A stretch of DNA of 64,000 bases from the NCBI GenBank assembly GCA_004352715.1, contig SCFE01000009.1:2472174-2536173 (forward strand). Direction: 5' to 3'. This document shows positions 13,181-25,000 of the stretch, one piece after another. Source of the DNA: Hofstenia miamia (taxonomy: Eukaryota; Xenacoelomorpha; Acoela). The translations under genes were made by a program, and so were the position numbers. The notes under the pieces were generated by a model. That model was not told where the DNA came from. It saw nothing but the letters and a program-made list of their open reading frames with translations, and searched no databases. The first letter of the stretch is position 1; every line of letters starts with the position of its first letter.

Positions 13181-14290
13181 ATGCACATCCATCGCATATC
13201 GCAAATTACAACAAAATCAAGGCTGACTTATGCAAAACTAAAAAAACTATTTTGTACTGACTATGCAATAAGTTTCAATGAGAACTTGAGCTTGAATAAA
13301 GGCAAATACCAATGGAAGTTTGTGAATAATTTTCTACATAGAAGTAAAAACGAGGAAACTGACAAAAAGAGAAATCTGAATTTGCAAGCGTTTAAGTGAT
13401 GTATTCATCCATTTGAGTAAATATGGTGAACCTGACATGAAACCACCTATCCCATTTAAAGTGAAATCTATGTTTTGCTTCACACAATTACGAAGAAACA
13501 GCTGTTAAATGCAATCTAAAATCTCGATCAAAATATATCATGTGTTTCTTTAAATGTCCCAAATTTTATTGTCAAGAACTGTATCAAAGTATTTGGACAC
13601 CATCCACTATTTATTTACAGTCAATGCATTCAAAAACTTCTTGATGAATCACAATATAGTATCTGAAAGCAATGCTGTTGCAAAACTGATGCCCTTATTA
13701 CCATTACACAAAATATACATAGAAATAAACATTGATAAAAACAATAAAATGAAGTAATCTTCTGTTATTAGCTAGGTGTCCAAATTGATAAGTGATTAAA
13801 CTTCATGAATACCTTTCCAAAAAATTGAGAAATATGAAATTGAGTATTGAATGCATCGCGAACCAGGAACATTAATCAAGAATCAAACCTCATCAACACA
13901 TTTGTAATGAGTCATTTCTCATAGGATGTGCACTCTTGAATCATACAAAAGTAGCACAAAATCAAAATTTAAATTCAATTTTCAATAGATCTTTTCGGAC
14001 TTTATTTAATATTAGTAAGCAAATAATCAGCGAATTACTTGAAACCACTTGTCTACAAGTTCCTAAGTACTATATTCAATATGTTACTGAAATTGATTGA
14101 AACTTATAATATTTAATCCCTGTACTCATATATGTGTAGTGTTAAAATTAGGTACATCCTCAATATGACATAATACTTTTTCATTAAAACAGCAAAAATT
14201 TGGAATAACTTGGAACAACACATACTATTTGATGATACACTAGGCATATCTAACCGCTAATTGAAACAATCTTTTTAGCCATCAAGATGT
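13181..14290 (+). pseudogene. LINE fragment, second family member
   Basis: The plus strand reads YAKLKKLFCTDYAISFNEN and KWKFVNNFLHRSK-like linker sequence, then MFCFTQL and VSLNVPNFIVKNCIKVF (N-terminal RT), later LLGVQIDK-x-LNFMNTF, and at 14.2 kb AKIWNNLEQHILFDDTLGIS followed by LKQSF, the standard end of a CR1/jockey-type ORF2. Frames shift and stop repeatedly. The piece directly follows the previous one in the same orientation, so two copies lie head to tail. Confidence 0.65.
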
Positions 14291-14848
14291 ATTAGGCACT
14301 TTGAAAAAAATTGCACGCCTAAAGGAAAGTATTATCTCGAATTCGTAAATAGCATTTTTTGAAAATTTATATTTATTTTATATTTATTATTTAAGATATT
14401 TCTTAGAAATAAAGAGCTTGTTAACCATTATTCTTGTTATATGCTTCTAAGCACGGGAAATTTAGATACAAGAATTGAATAATTTAAACATTAAAATATG
14501 TCATTCTATATCTTTATAGCTTATTAAAAATTCTGGGGTTAGATTTAAACAGTGTGGAAATGATTTTTTGTTTTATATGAATGGGAAAAAATATGCCAAA
14601 ATATGTTTTATTTTCCCTGCTCACAATGTAGAGTGATAATGGCAACTACATAATATTCAAGTGAAATTTTGTTTTTCATAGTTTATCTTTTAATCATTAC
14701 CTAGATATTTAATGAAATTGATTTACTATTGAGTCAAAGGTTAAAAGTCAGTTAAAATTAAAGTAAAATTTTGGAATTAAAATTAATTGTTTTGTTTCAC
14801 TGTTTTATTAACCATTGTTTGAATCCATAATTTCATACTAAATAATAA
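14291..14848. other. 5' flank of the IGFBP-domain gene; nothing specific seen
   Basis: Very AT-rich sequence with no recognisable repeat end or conserved frame. It would hold the promoter and any non-coding first exon of the downstream gene, but no convincing core promoter can be singled out at this base composition. Confidence 0.35.
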
Positions 14849-15247
14849 TTGCTTCAATTTTTTGAGGCAAAAATATTGAGATTAGTGGGAAATACCATAA
14901 CAATGGCGTATATGATTGTGAAAGTGTCAGCAACACTGTCAGTCTTAGTTTTAACAATATTTTCGCATGAAACCGTTATCAATTGTCCACAAAAATGCGA
15001 ATTTTGGAAATGTACACAAAAGGAAATTTGGAAATGCCCTTATGGCATCACATTTGACGAATGTTTTTGCTGTCAAATGTGTACCACAGGGTTGAATGAA
15101 GAGTGCAGTGATCATCTGCCCGTCTGTGGAGAAGAACTTCATTGCGTCCAAGTGAGTGATACAAACAAGACCAAAGTTTGCAAAAAAAACCCAAACCCAG
15201 GACCTTATATTAGTCTTGATATTTGGAAAACTACACCCTCACCATAA
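14849..15247 (+). CDS. Secreted single IGFBP-domain protein
   Basis: A 132-codon uninterrupted frame. A second methionine at residue 19 (base 14903, context ACAATGG) is the likelier start, because it begins a signal peptide (MAYMIVKVSATLSVLVLTIF). The mature part has exactly 12 cysteines (residues 46, 50, 55, 63, 72, 74, 75, 78, 86, 93, 99, 111) in the spacing of an insulin-like-growth-factor-binding N-terminal domain. ECFCCQMC stands for the usual GCGCCxxC. No thyroglobulin or Kazal domain follows, so this is the single-domain type (SIBD) described in spiders and other arthropods, where it is secreted and has been linked to haemolymph or immune roles; its role here is not known. An NKT glycosylation site lies at residues 106-108. 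A possible AATAAA lies at 15490. It may be one exon of a larger gene, but start, stop and length suit a complete small protein. Confidence 0.75.
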   Translation: MLQFFEAKILRLVGNTITMAYMIVKVSATLSVLVLTIFSHETVINCPQKCEFWKCTQKEIWKCPYGITFDECFCCQMCTTGLNEECSDHLPVCGEELHCVQVSDTNKTKVCKKNPNPGPYISLDIWKTTPSP

Positions 15248-15679
15248 AATGCAAGGGCTACATATTTAGGCATTGTGATGTGCATCTAAGAATAGAAGTA
15301 ATGTTGGATAAAATCAGCTTGCTTATACTGTAAAATAACTATGAATATATTACCAATGTATGATATACATTTACATTCATTATTTATTTACATATTCATT
15401 GATTTATTAATTTTTCATTTATTTATTTATTTATTTACACTTACTTTATAATACAGGCAAAATCAAAAAACTATAATAACAAATGTTTTAATAAAGGCTG
15501 TTGTTTGATTTGAATGGTTTGAATCATGCCTATTAACGTACCAAAAAATGTTTGCAACCAGGGTTGAACGACAACTTGCAGAAAAGTGAAACTTTAATTC
15601 TTTAAAAAGTTACTGCATACTGTGTTTTGAAATTTTAATATAATCATTTTTTTCTTAATTGGATACTTCTCATAAAAAA

Positions 15680-15753
15680 GTGTTTTGGTGGGTGCGGAGG
15701 GCGCATCAATATCTCATTCGCCTAGTGCGCAATTTAGCCTACCACCGGCCCTG
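15680..15753. mobile_element. Possible hAT-type transposon terminus
   Basis: Read on the minus strand from 15753 this segment begins CAGGGCCGGTGGTAGGC and continues with CTAGGCGAATGAG and GGGCGC. GC-rich CAGGGCCGG ends with internal CTAGGCGA words are typical of hAT elements. No good matching left end was found: CAGGGTTG at 15559 shares only the first bases and the flanking 8-mers do not match. Only one end is claimed. Confidence 0.35.
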
Positions 15754-15759
15754 TTGATG

Positions 15760-16955
15760 CTCAAGTTGAGCGAAATATGTATTTCTTAGTTTAATGTTTT
15801 TGTAATAATTACTAAAAATCCTTAGCAACAATGAATCAAAAGTTTATTTGGGCGTGAATGAAAGGAGAGAATACATGGAGACAATTTTCTATCTTGTGGA
15901 ATTTTCATATTTTAGATAATTTTAATGGTTTGTGAATAAACGTTTTTTAAGTTTCGGCTTTTTGGCATATCGTCATCCCTGGTATAAGTGCAGGTGAATG
16001 ATGTTCCAAATTTTCAGTAATTATATTCTAAACACGTTATTATATCTGTCCAATTAAAAGAAGTGTCTGTTGGGATTGACATATTGCAAAATAATTTAGA
16101 TGCTTCGGTTTAATCATGTTATTAATAGAGACTAAGCGTTTATCATCCAACTTAGATATGCATAATTTTTATATTTCAGTGACGCCAATAATCTCTCAAA
16201 TTTTTGAACGAATAGTCGTCCAAAAATTCATATACCCTATTCTTAATTAGTGTTGGCCTATGAATACGTTTGCATACAGAAAAGGAAGGAACACGACAGG
16301 TTTGCAGTTGTAAGCCTCTTCACACAACAACCAATACAGCACAGCAGCAAAAGACTGTTGCGTCAGACAACAGACACAACACGACACAACAAAGTCAAGA
16401 ATTAATTCGTAAAATTTCCTCTAAAAGAAGAGGCTCAAGGAAACAAAAGCTAAGCCATTCTTCCTACACCAAAATATACCTTGTCAATTAGAGTCCTACT
16501 AGTACGTGTCTAAAAAAATAAAATACGCTACCGCACCAATTTGAACTAACATTTGGATCGGTGTAATATCTCAATTAGTATTCAATTAAATTACAAGAGA
16601 TTTTGTCATTAAATTTTGTATCTCTTTATTCGCAAATATAATTATTGAATTTAATAAAATCGAAAATTTATGCAATTACTACATATATCCAAAATACCGT
16701 AAGGAAGCACTTGTTGGTTAACCTTAAGTAGCCTAGCGTCCGTTTTAAAGGACAAAAAATGATTTTTAAAGAATTTTCTCTGAGTCAGAGCCTATTAGCA
16801 AATTTAAAAATCTTGGGGCATAGGTACATCTATTGGGAATCATGCTTTAATAGAGTGTTGGAAATTTCTCATTAAAGATTAACACGATTTCTTTGAAAAT
16901 TTCATGTAATTATAAGGTTTTGAACCCATAGAAGCAACAAAGAATTTTTCTTGAT
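15760..16955. other. Intergenic DNA without a recognised gene
   Basis: Contains a CA-rich, Gln/Thr-coding stretch at about 16310-16400 (ACAACA-type words) that yields a 73-codon frame. That frame looks like low-complexity sequence rather than a gene. Confidence 0.4.
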
Positions 16956-17084
16956 ATGTACAAAGATATTGCAAACCCATTAAGGCGTGCCGTGCGCAAA
17001 TTCAGAGGTATTACGGTTGTAGAATTCGCGCAACAGCATGCCCTGAGAGGACAAGACCAGCGGGCGGATTTTGAGCAAAGATAG
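16956..17084 (+). other. Short GC-richer open frame, unidentified
   Basis: A 42-codon plus-strand frame reads MYKDIANPLRRAVRKFRG and then VVEFAQQHALRGQDQRADFE. It is clearly less AT-rich than its surroundings and has a protein-like composition with alternating basic and hydrophobic residues. It could be a transposon scrap or a small exon. No family was recognised, and the opposite-strand frame looks less natural (cysteine- and serine-rich). Confidence 0.25.
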
Positions 17085-17756
17085 AGGAGACTCTCTTCTA
17101 TCATGTGGTGCTTTCCGATTTAACATAGCATTAATAAATTTTGCACTATAAGCGTTTAAATGTTTTTTTATAGGATTACAAATTTTTTTTACAAATCCCA
17201 GTGCTATTTAAGATTATACGTGAATGTAACCTTTTCAAAAATTTAACTTCAATATTAAACACACTAAAATATGCAATTGGTTTGTCTGTGATAGACACTT
17301 CAGAAAAATCGAAAACATCACTCTAAACTACTAATAAATTTTCAAATATTCAAACTTGGGCGATTTTCATATTTTGAGGAAATCGTGTACTGAAATAATA
17401 ATAAATTAAGTTCTTAAGAAGCACATACTTGACTGGACTGTTTAATATTTTTTCTTCTCATAGAAGATTTTTGTTTTCCACACCTATCCCACTGCATGAC
17501 CAATTATCATACTAATTGTATCCCTTACATATGGCTGTCCCATAACTTTCCTTGATTACTGATATAATACATGTATATATATTTTATTCAAACATATTTT
17601 GTAAATAGAACGCAAATTACCCTAAAATCTAGCAACTGTCATTGTATTTCCAAATCATTTACTATTGATTGTCGCATTGAAATTATGATTAATTCCAAAA
17701 ATACCAGCTACCGAACTGTCTTTAATATACTATATTTTCAAATTCTTTTATGGGTT

Positions 17757-18460
17757 TAAAAAAAAAAATTCCACCCCTATAGAAATTTTCAAAACACGTA
17801 TACAAATTTTTATAAAATTTTAAAAATCCCACATTTTGAAAAATTTTTAGTCAAAATTAAAAGGGAAAAAATTTAAAAGCTAAAATAAAACATTTTCAAA
17901 AGGGTTTAACTCATTTTCATGAAATTGCCCTCTACACCCTTTTCCGTTTAATTTATCAAAAATAAAGGAAAATTTATGAAAAATCACAAAAGTTTTATCA
18001 AAAGATTTTTTTAAATATATTTTTTTAAATTTTTAAACCCATTTTTTAAAATGTCTACATGCATTTTTAAACAGTTTTTTTAGCTAAAATCATATGAAAT
18101 TTTAGTAAAATGGGAATTTCACAAACACCCCTTTTACAGAAAGAAAAAAAGAGCAAACCAAAAAAATTGGAAATCGAAAAAAAATTTAATTATGTATAAA
18201 CCTTTTTTGGATAGCAAAACATATTTAAATTTTCTATTTAAATTTTTTTCTATGTTTTACTCATGAGACAAATTTAAAAGGGGCTTTTTCAAAATTAAAT
18301 GACAGTTTATCAAAATTAAATAAAAAAAGGGTAGTTATCAGAAATACTTTATTTACAATGTTGCAAGATTTTCAAAGCCTTTGTTAGTGCTTGATATCAT
18401 ATAAAAAAGCCAAAAAATTTAAACAAAAAGGGCTAAATTTTTATATATATATATATAAAN
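17757..18460. other. Homopolymer-rich block ending in a single N
   Basis: Runs of 4-10 A or T and 3-5 C or G dominate, unlike the sequence on either side, and the block ends with TATATATA and one N at 18460. This looks like poorly polished long-read gap filling. Frames here should not be trusted. It lies upstream of the RING-protein exons, where the missing protease-associated and membrane-spanning exons could be. Confidence 0.4.
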
Positions 18461-18685
18461 TTGCAAATTCATAATACTGATATTAAAGATGCTTGTGGTA
18501 AGTTTCGTTTTAATATCATAATAGAATTCACAGTTAGGTAGCTAGATGCGGAAATCCTCCTCCCCATGGCTAAGGAGCCCCAACAACCCAGGAAAATAGT
18601 TAAGGAAGATTTCCTTAAATGTTCTGTCTGACTTTGACCTCAGCCTAGATGTAATAATGAAAATATACATATTATTATTTTGTTA

Positions 18686-18737
18686 ATATATATATATATA
18701 TATATATATATGAGATATGTTATATATATATATATAT
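18686..18737. repeat. (TA)n microsatellite pair
   Basis: Two TA tracts are separated by TGAGATATGT. Confidence 0.9.
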
Positions 18738-19051
18738 TAGAGATAAGCTATATAAATTCATTTAGTCTATAAGCACTTGTTGATGCATTTAACCACTTAT
18801 GGGTCATCGACAGAATATAATATTACGGCAAATAAAAATTTACAAAAATACTACACTAATTAAAAAATCATATATAAATGCATTAACTAAAATAAATAAG
18901 TTCTGTTGATGTAATTAACGTAATTGTTTAAAATATTATTATGATCTTCTATCTTTAGTATAATTGTTTCTGCTATTTTAGTGTTCTTTGTTCTTGTGAT
19001 GTCAAAATTAGTTTCTTTAAGTTCGTTAGGATGTTGGTAGATTTCTTTGTT

Positions 19052-19055
<4 letters not shown>

Positions 19056-19102
<47 letters not shown>
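19056..19102. repeat. Compound (TA)n(GA)n microsatellite
   Basis: A TA tract passes directly into GAGAGA repeats. The same TA/GA pairing occurs, in complement, at the gap edge near 45.7 kb. Confidence 0.9.
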
Positions 19103-19103
<1 letters not shown>

Positions 19104-19473
19104 AATTGTCACGTATATTTACAAAGTAATATACATGTATACAGATATACAGAACTATTCTACAAAATCAAATGTAACGAATATCATTTAAAAAACCAAC
19201 TCTCTTTTGTAATATGTAAATATCAGTCAAGAAACTTGGTTGGTGAAGGTGTGTACTAGAGCCCTGTTAGGTGCATTGATTTTGCACCGTACCGCAGTGA
19301 GTGGGGTGCGGTGGCGAGTTTTTTTCTATTTCTTTGGCTATTGGAGGTATAGCGAAAATTATTCATTTTCATTTAAATTTTTTGTCATTATCACAAAGAC
19401 ATACAAACGGAAATTTTAAAAAATATTGTAATGGTTAAATTATGTAAAAAGTCCTTAGATATATTTTATTTAG

Positions 19474-20048
19474 GATCAATTAAGAGAAGCTACAGCTAAA
19501 GCATTAAATCTCATGCCAGTTAAAATCCTGCACAAGGAAGATATCGAGATGTCGTGTGATCATGACAGCTGTTCAATCTGCTTGGAATTGTTTAAAGTGA
19601 GAGATCCCGTCAGAGTACTGCCTTGTCAGTAAGTAGTTTTCTAAAAACAAATTCTACCGAAATAGATAGTCGCTGACAAACTCAATGCCTCAATGGCGTT
19701 TTATTGTTTTGATATATTTATTTAGGGCGTGAAAAAATGTAACAAATGATGCTGTAAGATTCAGGTCAGGCGGGTTTGGTCACTTTTTACAATTATTTTC
19801 GTTTTATAAAGAAAATGGCAATTCTCATTTATAAGAGAAATACCATTATGTGATTGTGCAGTTTAAATTCTATTTTCCTTAAATTTTCTAGAATGTAAAG
19901 GAATTTATATGTACTTCTCTCAATAGTGTGTGTGTGTGTGTGTTTGTTTAGGCATCAATTTCACTCAGTTTGTGTTGATCAGTGGTTGCGGGAGAAGCAG
20001 AGTTGTCCAAACTGCAAACTCAATATTCTAAAAGCTTTCGGCTTAGAG
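19474..20048 (+). CDS. Goliath/GRAIL-type RING-H2 E3 ubiquitin ligase (two exons, partial)
   Basis: Exon 19474-19628 follows ATTTTATTTAG and ends before GTAAGT; exon 19952-20048 follows a TG-rich tract ending TTTGTTTAG and ends before GTGAGC. Joined in phase they encode about 84 residues. All eight zinc ligands of a C3H2C3 RING-H2 finger are present: CSIC, LPCQH, FHSVC and CPNC, with VDQWL between. The CPxCKxNILKAxG tail is characteristic of the Goliath/GRAIL (RNF130/RNF128/RNF150) branch of the PA-TM-RING family: endosomal membrane ubiquitin ligases with a luminal protease-associated domain. The first exon also shows the family's helical linker before the RING (REATAKALNLMPVKIL). The exons for signal peptide, protease-associated domain and membrane span should lie upstream and were not found. 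Without splicing at 20048 the frame stops three codons later, so a short C-terminus ending there is an alternative. Confidence 0.8.
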
Positions 20049-20960
20049 GTGAGCTTATGAAATTCACTTAATTTGCATGAATTATCATCAATATATACAA
20101 TTCTTTGCATAGCTATTGCATTTCTAAACATGTTTTTGGGAATGAAAGAGCGTTACTATAACACCCTTGTCAAATTATGTTTGTAAAAAAAAATAATCGT
20201 ATATATTTATCTGCATTATATTTTATAGTGATTATTATATACTTAAATTTCAATTTGAAAATTTTTAGTTTTACTAAATGTATGATTTTTCATTGAAAAT
20301 TACAATATAGTGCCATCGTATTTTTATAATATATAATTGTATTTGCACTGCTTTTCGAATGGGCTCTACATTTTGTTATTTATTTTTGTACTTCTTTTGT
20401 TTTGTTATTCTTATTGGAACATTAGACTATATTTTTTGTTGCGCAGAGTAAGTCGTATACTTAAAAACCATGGCACTTTCTATTTAATTGTTGAGAAATA
20501 ACTAATTTGCGACGAAATTGTGCGGTCGGGTGTATTTTCATTCAAATATGTTATATTTCTTTGAATTTATTTATTAACATCTGTACTTAAGTGTTCCATA
20601 ATTCTTTTTTTGGAAGTAATCAAAACCCGGGTTGAGATACTTAAAAAGAAGCATAATGAATCTCTAAGAAATATAATTTTCTTAGTTTTGTACATACGGT
20701 TTTTAGGTACTGTTTTTTTTCAAATTCGTATGGAATTTTATGAAGAGTTTGGAAATTAATTTTTTGGAATTCTACCATTCGTACTTTCATAACCAACTTT
20801 CTACCGAAAAAGTAGCAAATTTTGCATTTTGTTTACGTGTATGAAACGAACAAAGAATGTTGATAAGTTTATCATTATTCAATGTTTGCAACTGTATGTG
20901 GTTATCAGTAATTTTTTAGAATTTTGAAGTGGTTCTGTGTCAGACTTGTCAGCCGTAATT
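20049..20960. other. 3' region of the RING gene; no further exon recognised
   Basis: No conserved frame flanked by splice sites could be identified downstream of the RING exon. The C-terminal tail of this family is poorly conserved, so an exon could be missed. Confidence 0.35.
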
Positions 20961-20968
20961 TCTAAACT

Positions 20969-21070
20969 TGGCTCGCCTCGTTTAAATTTTGAGTAAGTTC
21001 GGCTCGGCTCGGCTTGACTCGGCTCGGCTCGCCACATAAAATCTTGCAATGAGGCTCGTTTCAGCTCGAT
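20969..21070. repeat. GGCTC pentamer-rich block
   Basis: The core at 20999-21032 is a run of CTCGG/GGCTC units (GCTCGGCTCGGCTTGACTCG and onward), flanked by further TCGCC, GGCTCG and CAGCTCGA words. It is a sharp GC-rich island in AT-rich DNA. The minus-strand frame across it (repeating AEPSQ/RAEPS) is a product of the repeat. It resembles degenerate subterminal repeat arrays of DNA transposons, which is inference only. Confidence 0.7.
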
Positions 21071-21197
21071 ATATTTTTTAAAATATTGTACTCTCCGAAT
21101 TTTTTCCATTGCTCTTCCTATTATTTGATAAACACTTCTAAAATAAGATTAAAATTAAGGAATATTGAATGAAAAAATAAGAAAAATCTGCATAGTT

Positions 21198-21215
21198 ATA
21201 TATATATATATATAT
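21198..21215. repeat. (TA)n microsatellite
   Basis: A short TA tract. Confidence 0.85.
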
Positions 21216-21810
21216 TCATAAATATAGAATAAATCGATATTTCATCTTATAAAATTATTGTTGATCTAAGAAATTTTGCGCAAGAATTTTCGCCATTGTT
21301 GCGACGCTTTTCCTTCAGTAGAAAGTATTGAATTGCGTCTAAATCCTACATCCATAAAGAACTCTTAACAAGTGATTAATAAGGAATTAATGGAATTATG
21401 ATGTTGAGCAACAAGTAAGTTGCGGTGACTTAAAATTCGTGCATTTGCATCAAATATGATATTAACAGCATAACTTAATCCAGAACTGATTTTATGACGG
21501 CAGTAATATTTCTTAAATTGACCGATAGTACTGATTCTAGATCAGAAGCCTTCGAGGAGATCTGACAAAAGTTCATTAGCATCGGTAAAAGCTTCACATA
21601 CCCAGTAGGGTATATTTCTTGGAAATGGGCGATATCACTTTTATTACGAGCCATCACGAGTAATTATGAGTTATTCATTCTGTTGGTTGTAATATGCAAA
21701 TTGTTCATTAGCATTCTTAAACTTAATACGTAAATTTTGTGAAAATATTGAATGGGGCCAAGAAATTTTAGTTTAAGACAATTGTAACGCAAACTTCTCA
21801 AAAATATAAA

Positions 21811-21816
21811 TTTATT
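21811..21816 (-). terminator. Putative polyadenylation signal of the Spinster gene
   Basis: AATAAA on the minus strand, about 55 bases past the TAG stop. The position suits a short 3' UTR, but the motif is common by chance in AT-rich DNA. Confidence 0.45.
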
Positions 21817-21870
21817 TTACTAAAAGACATACAAATTTAAAAAAATAAAACTTAGTAATGCTCCAGTAGA

Positions 21871-22023
21871 CTATTTTTTAGTGTTCTCTGTTCTTGGGGC
21901 ATTGATGCATTCCTGAGCCATCCTTTCTTTACAAATTCTGTAGTCTCTTTTAAAAAATAATGCACTTATAAAAAACAGTAAACTACCAACTGCGGCTACC
22001 AGCACATTTATCATCAACCCGTA
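21871..22023 (-). CDS. spns: Spinster exon G (last coding exon)
   Basis: Follows ATTAATTTTTTAG. It encodes the last membrane span (LMINVLVAAVGSLLFFISAL) and a short basic-polar tail (KRDYRICKERM and on) before TAG. Confidence 0.85.
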   Translation of the reverse strand, partial: YGLMINVLVAAVGSLLFFISALFFKRDYRICKERMAQECINAPRTENTKK

Positions 22024-25000
22024 CTAAAAAATTAATTAATAATACTAAAAATACATATATACCACACGATGCAGCGCAAAAAGCCACACGTTCTTGAAGT
22101 GAACATAAATACGATATCAGATACAAATAAATTGTATTTATCATTAATTTCCATACAATAGCATTTTATGCAGTTATAAAAAGTCATGAGTGGAAAATTA
22201 CGTTGTGAAACTGATGTTAATTTTCTGTATTGCTTGGGCAGCATTGAAGTCAAGTATGAATATTCCGTCTCCCAAATTAACAAATCTTCGTATAATTTTC
22301 TCGATTTCTCGACAAATTTATTATTAATTCCCACTAATGTTTTTGGATGTTATGGTAAACGCGTGATTTAAGCCACCCGTTAAAAATAATCACTGGTTAT
22401 CAAGGATGCTTGGACGGTGAGTGAATGTGGCTCCATTCTGCTGAAATCACATATGCATGAAAATCAACAAGAGGTTTTTGTAATTCTGGAATAAAAAAGA
22501 CTTTCTATCGCACACCAAATGGTAGCTTTTAAACTATGTGGTGGTATTTATCTATTCCGTAAGGCGAATTCGCATAAAACATGTTAAAACCTGAAAGAAT
22601 GAAGCAATCTCGTATGGTTTATAAAATCGTACATATGATATAACAACAAGCTAATAATTACGATAAATATAATTAATTATATTTTTTGAAATTGCACAAA
22701 ATGCTATTGAATTGTCAATAATTTACGATAAAGTTTGTTTATTTTTCAAATTATTGTTTATATTTACGTTTCAAAAATGCTTGATTTTTGCGCCGCACCC
22801 AAATAATTATGTAAAATTTTTACTTTAACATTTGTTTAGTTTCCTATTTTTCATTTAATTGCTAGTAATAATAATAATCGTAATAATAATTCCGTATTTC
22901 AGCTGAAATTTCTCATGAAGAATTAAATGCACTGCGAATTTAGAAGAGAAATTATTAATTGTGATTTATGTAATGCATAAACTTTACATGTATGTAAATG
23001 TAAATAATGATTTAGTTTTGGTTAATACATGTATATAATAATGTGGTAGACAGTACACATTAGAGTAAGTTCATTTATAAAAACATTTCAATATATTACA
23101 TACTGAAAGGATTTTTAAGTAGTTATTTTTTACCTGAAGTGCTTTATATGGGGTTGAATATTCTAATAATTTGTCTTTAATGTGACCAACTATGACTGGA
23201 CTAATTGCATCACCAAATGCGTTACCAAACAGATTCGATAATCCTGAAACAAGGGCTCGTCTAAATATCCATTTTTAAATAAAAATATAAAAAAGAATTT
23301 TACTTTTCAGTAGTCTGATTCAGTTTTGAATAACAAAAAATGGGTTAAAATTCTATCTAAAAGTAAACCTGCATAATGATAAAACAGACCTCCCAGGTTC
23401 ACTCCACGTGATCTGTACTCAAAATTCAGAAGTCTCTAAGCTAGAGGTCAAAATGAAATAAAGAATTCTCTATTCAGTAATAAATAAGTTAAGGAAATGT
23501 TTTTTGATGAAACCATCAGAAATGCAAAAAAATGCCTGGGTTGTTTATACTTGAAAGAGATTTTTAACAGAGCTGTCAGAAACCCAAAAAATCAATCATT
23601 TTATTTTTATATTGCTTCTGATAATAAACTCAATTCAAAAAGCTATGAAAATTGTGAGATTAAATTTTCACTAACGTTGTGCTTAGCATTATTTTTTACA
23701 GATTTAAGATCATCAAATATAAAGCTCCTTCATGATGTAGTCATTTATTAAGAAGTAGAACCTCGATCTTAATCCATATGTAACATAATTAACTAATTCA
23801 TAAGTGAAGTTTTGTTGTTTTTTTGTTGTATGCATTAAAAGTTATGAAATTCTATATTCTAAATTAATATAGAGATATATCCCAACCTAACCATAATTTT
23901 TTTTGTAAAAAGGTTGCATATAAATATGGGATTTCTAAATCAAATACAGTGGAAATTTACTATATTTTGAAATTTTGGTTTTATTGCATTAATAATCTGA
24001 AATGCATATTCCTATATAAGAATGTTAGGAAAACTGCATAAAACCTATTTTAGAAAAATATATTTGTATTTGTAATAAACGAAATACCTTGTTGGAATAA
24101 CGGTTTCTAGAAAAATATTTGGTAATAAGGGCCAAATTGCCGTTACTGTAATCACTGATAACAGAATCAAGAGCCATCCCAGCCATGTAGTTGAATTTAG
24201 GAGTAAAAGCGCACAAAATAGGAAAGGAGCACATAAGATCAGACTAATTCCACATACAAGGGCATCTGCACACATTATCCCGAATCTTTTCTTTAAAAGT
24301 TTAGAAAAATAAACTCCTAAATTATTTAAATATTTTAAAAACTTAGTAAAGTAAACATTGTGAATGTGATACAGAATACATAACTAAATTCAGGTTCAGA
24401 AAAATTGATTTCTACTGCTATATTCTATAGATTTTTGACAAAAATGGTATTTGTTAGAAAATATTCTTGTCGTGTTTTACGAACACTAACATAGTGCAAA
24501 TGACTCCATCTAATAAATAATTACAGTTTCTAAGCTCTACAGATTAAGAAAACATCATTTATAAATTTGATCATTGTCGATGATGCAATAATTTGAAATT
24601 CATGATGCTGTTTCAAATAAGAGAATTGAAGCGCTCTCATTGACTGAATTAAATACAATTCTTAAATATTTATTTTTATCTCTGATTCAAAATAGATTGA
24701 TTACATTTCCTTTAGATTTCAGAACCTGAGGAATAATCAAAAAAATTGGATAATGGTAAATTGAGACGATATAGCATCTCTGAAATGCTAACACAGAAAA
24801 ATAAAGAACCCACTAGTAAATGCTAGTAATCTTGCTCAATTTTCGTCTCGATTTGGTAGACAAATCTTACCCTCTAAATTAGTTGGATTATTTTTCAAAA
24901 CCTCTTTGTTGTTCATTGCAATAGTCATAAATTTTATCAAATATATTCTCTAGAAATACATGAATAATTTTTTTGTTGACATTTGGGTTTTTAAGTAAAA

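Noticed and set aside
15559-15753. Complete hAT element from CAGGGTTG to CCGGCCCTG
   Set aside because: Only the first five to eight bases of the ends agree and the 8-bp flanks do not match; only the right end is reported, with low confidence.
16270-16491. 73-codon frame rich in Gln and Thr
   Set aside because: Low-complexity CA-rich DNA, no conserved motif, no splice context.
20879-21109. 76-codon minus frame with repeated RAEPS words
   Set aside because: Produced by the GGCTC pentamer repeat.
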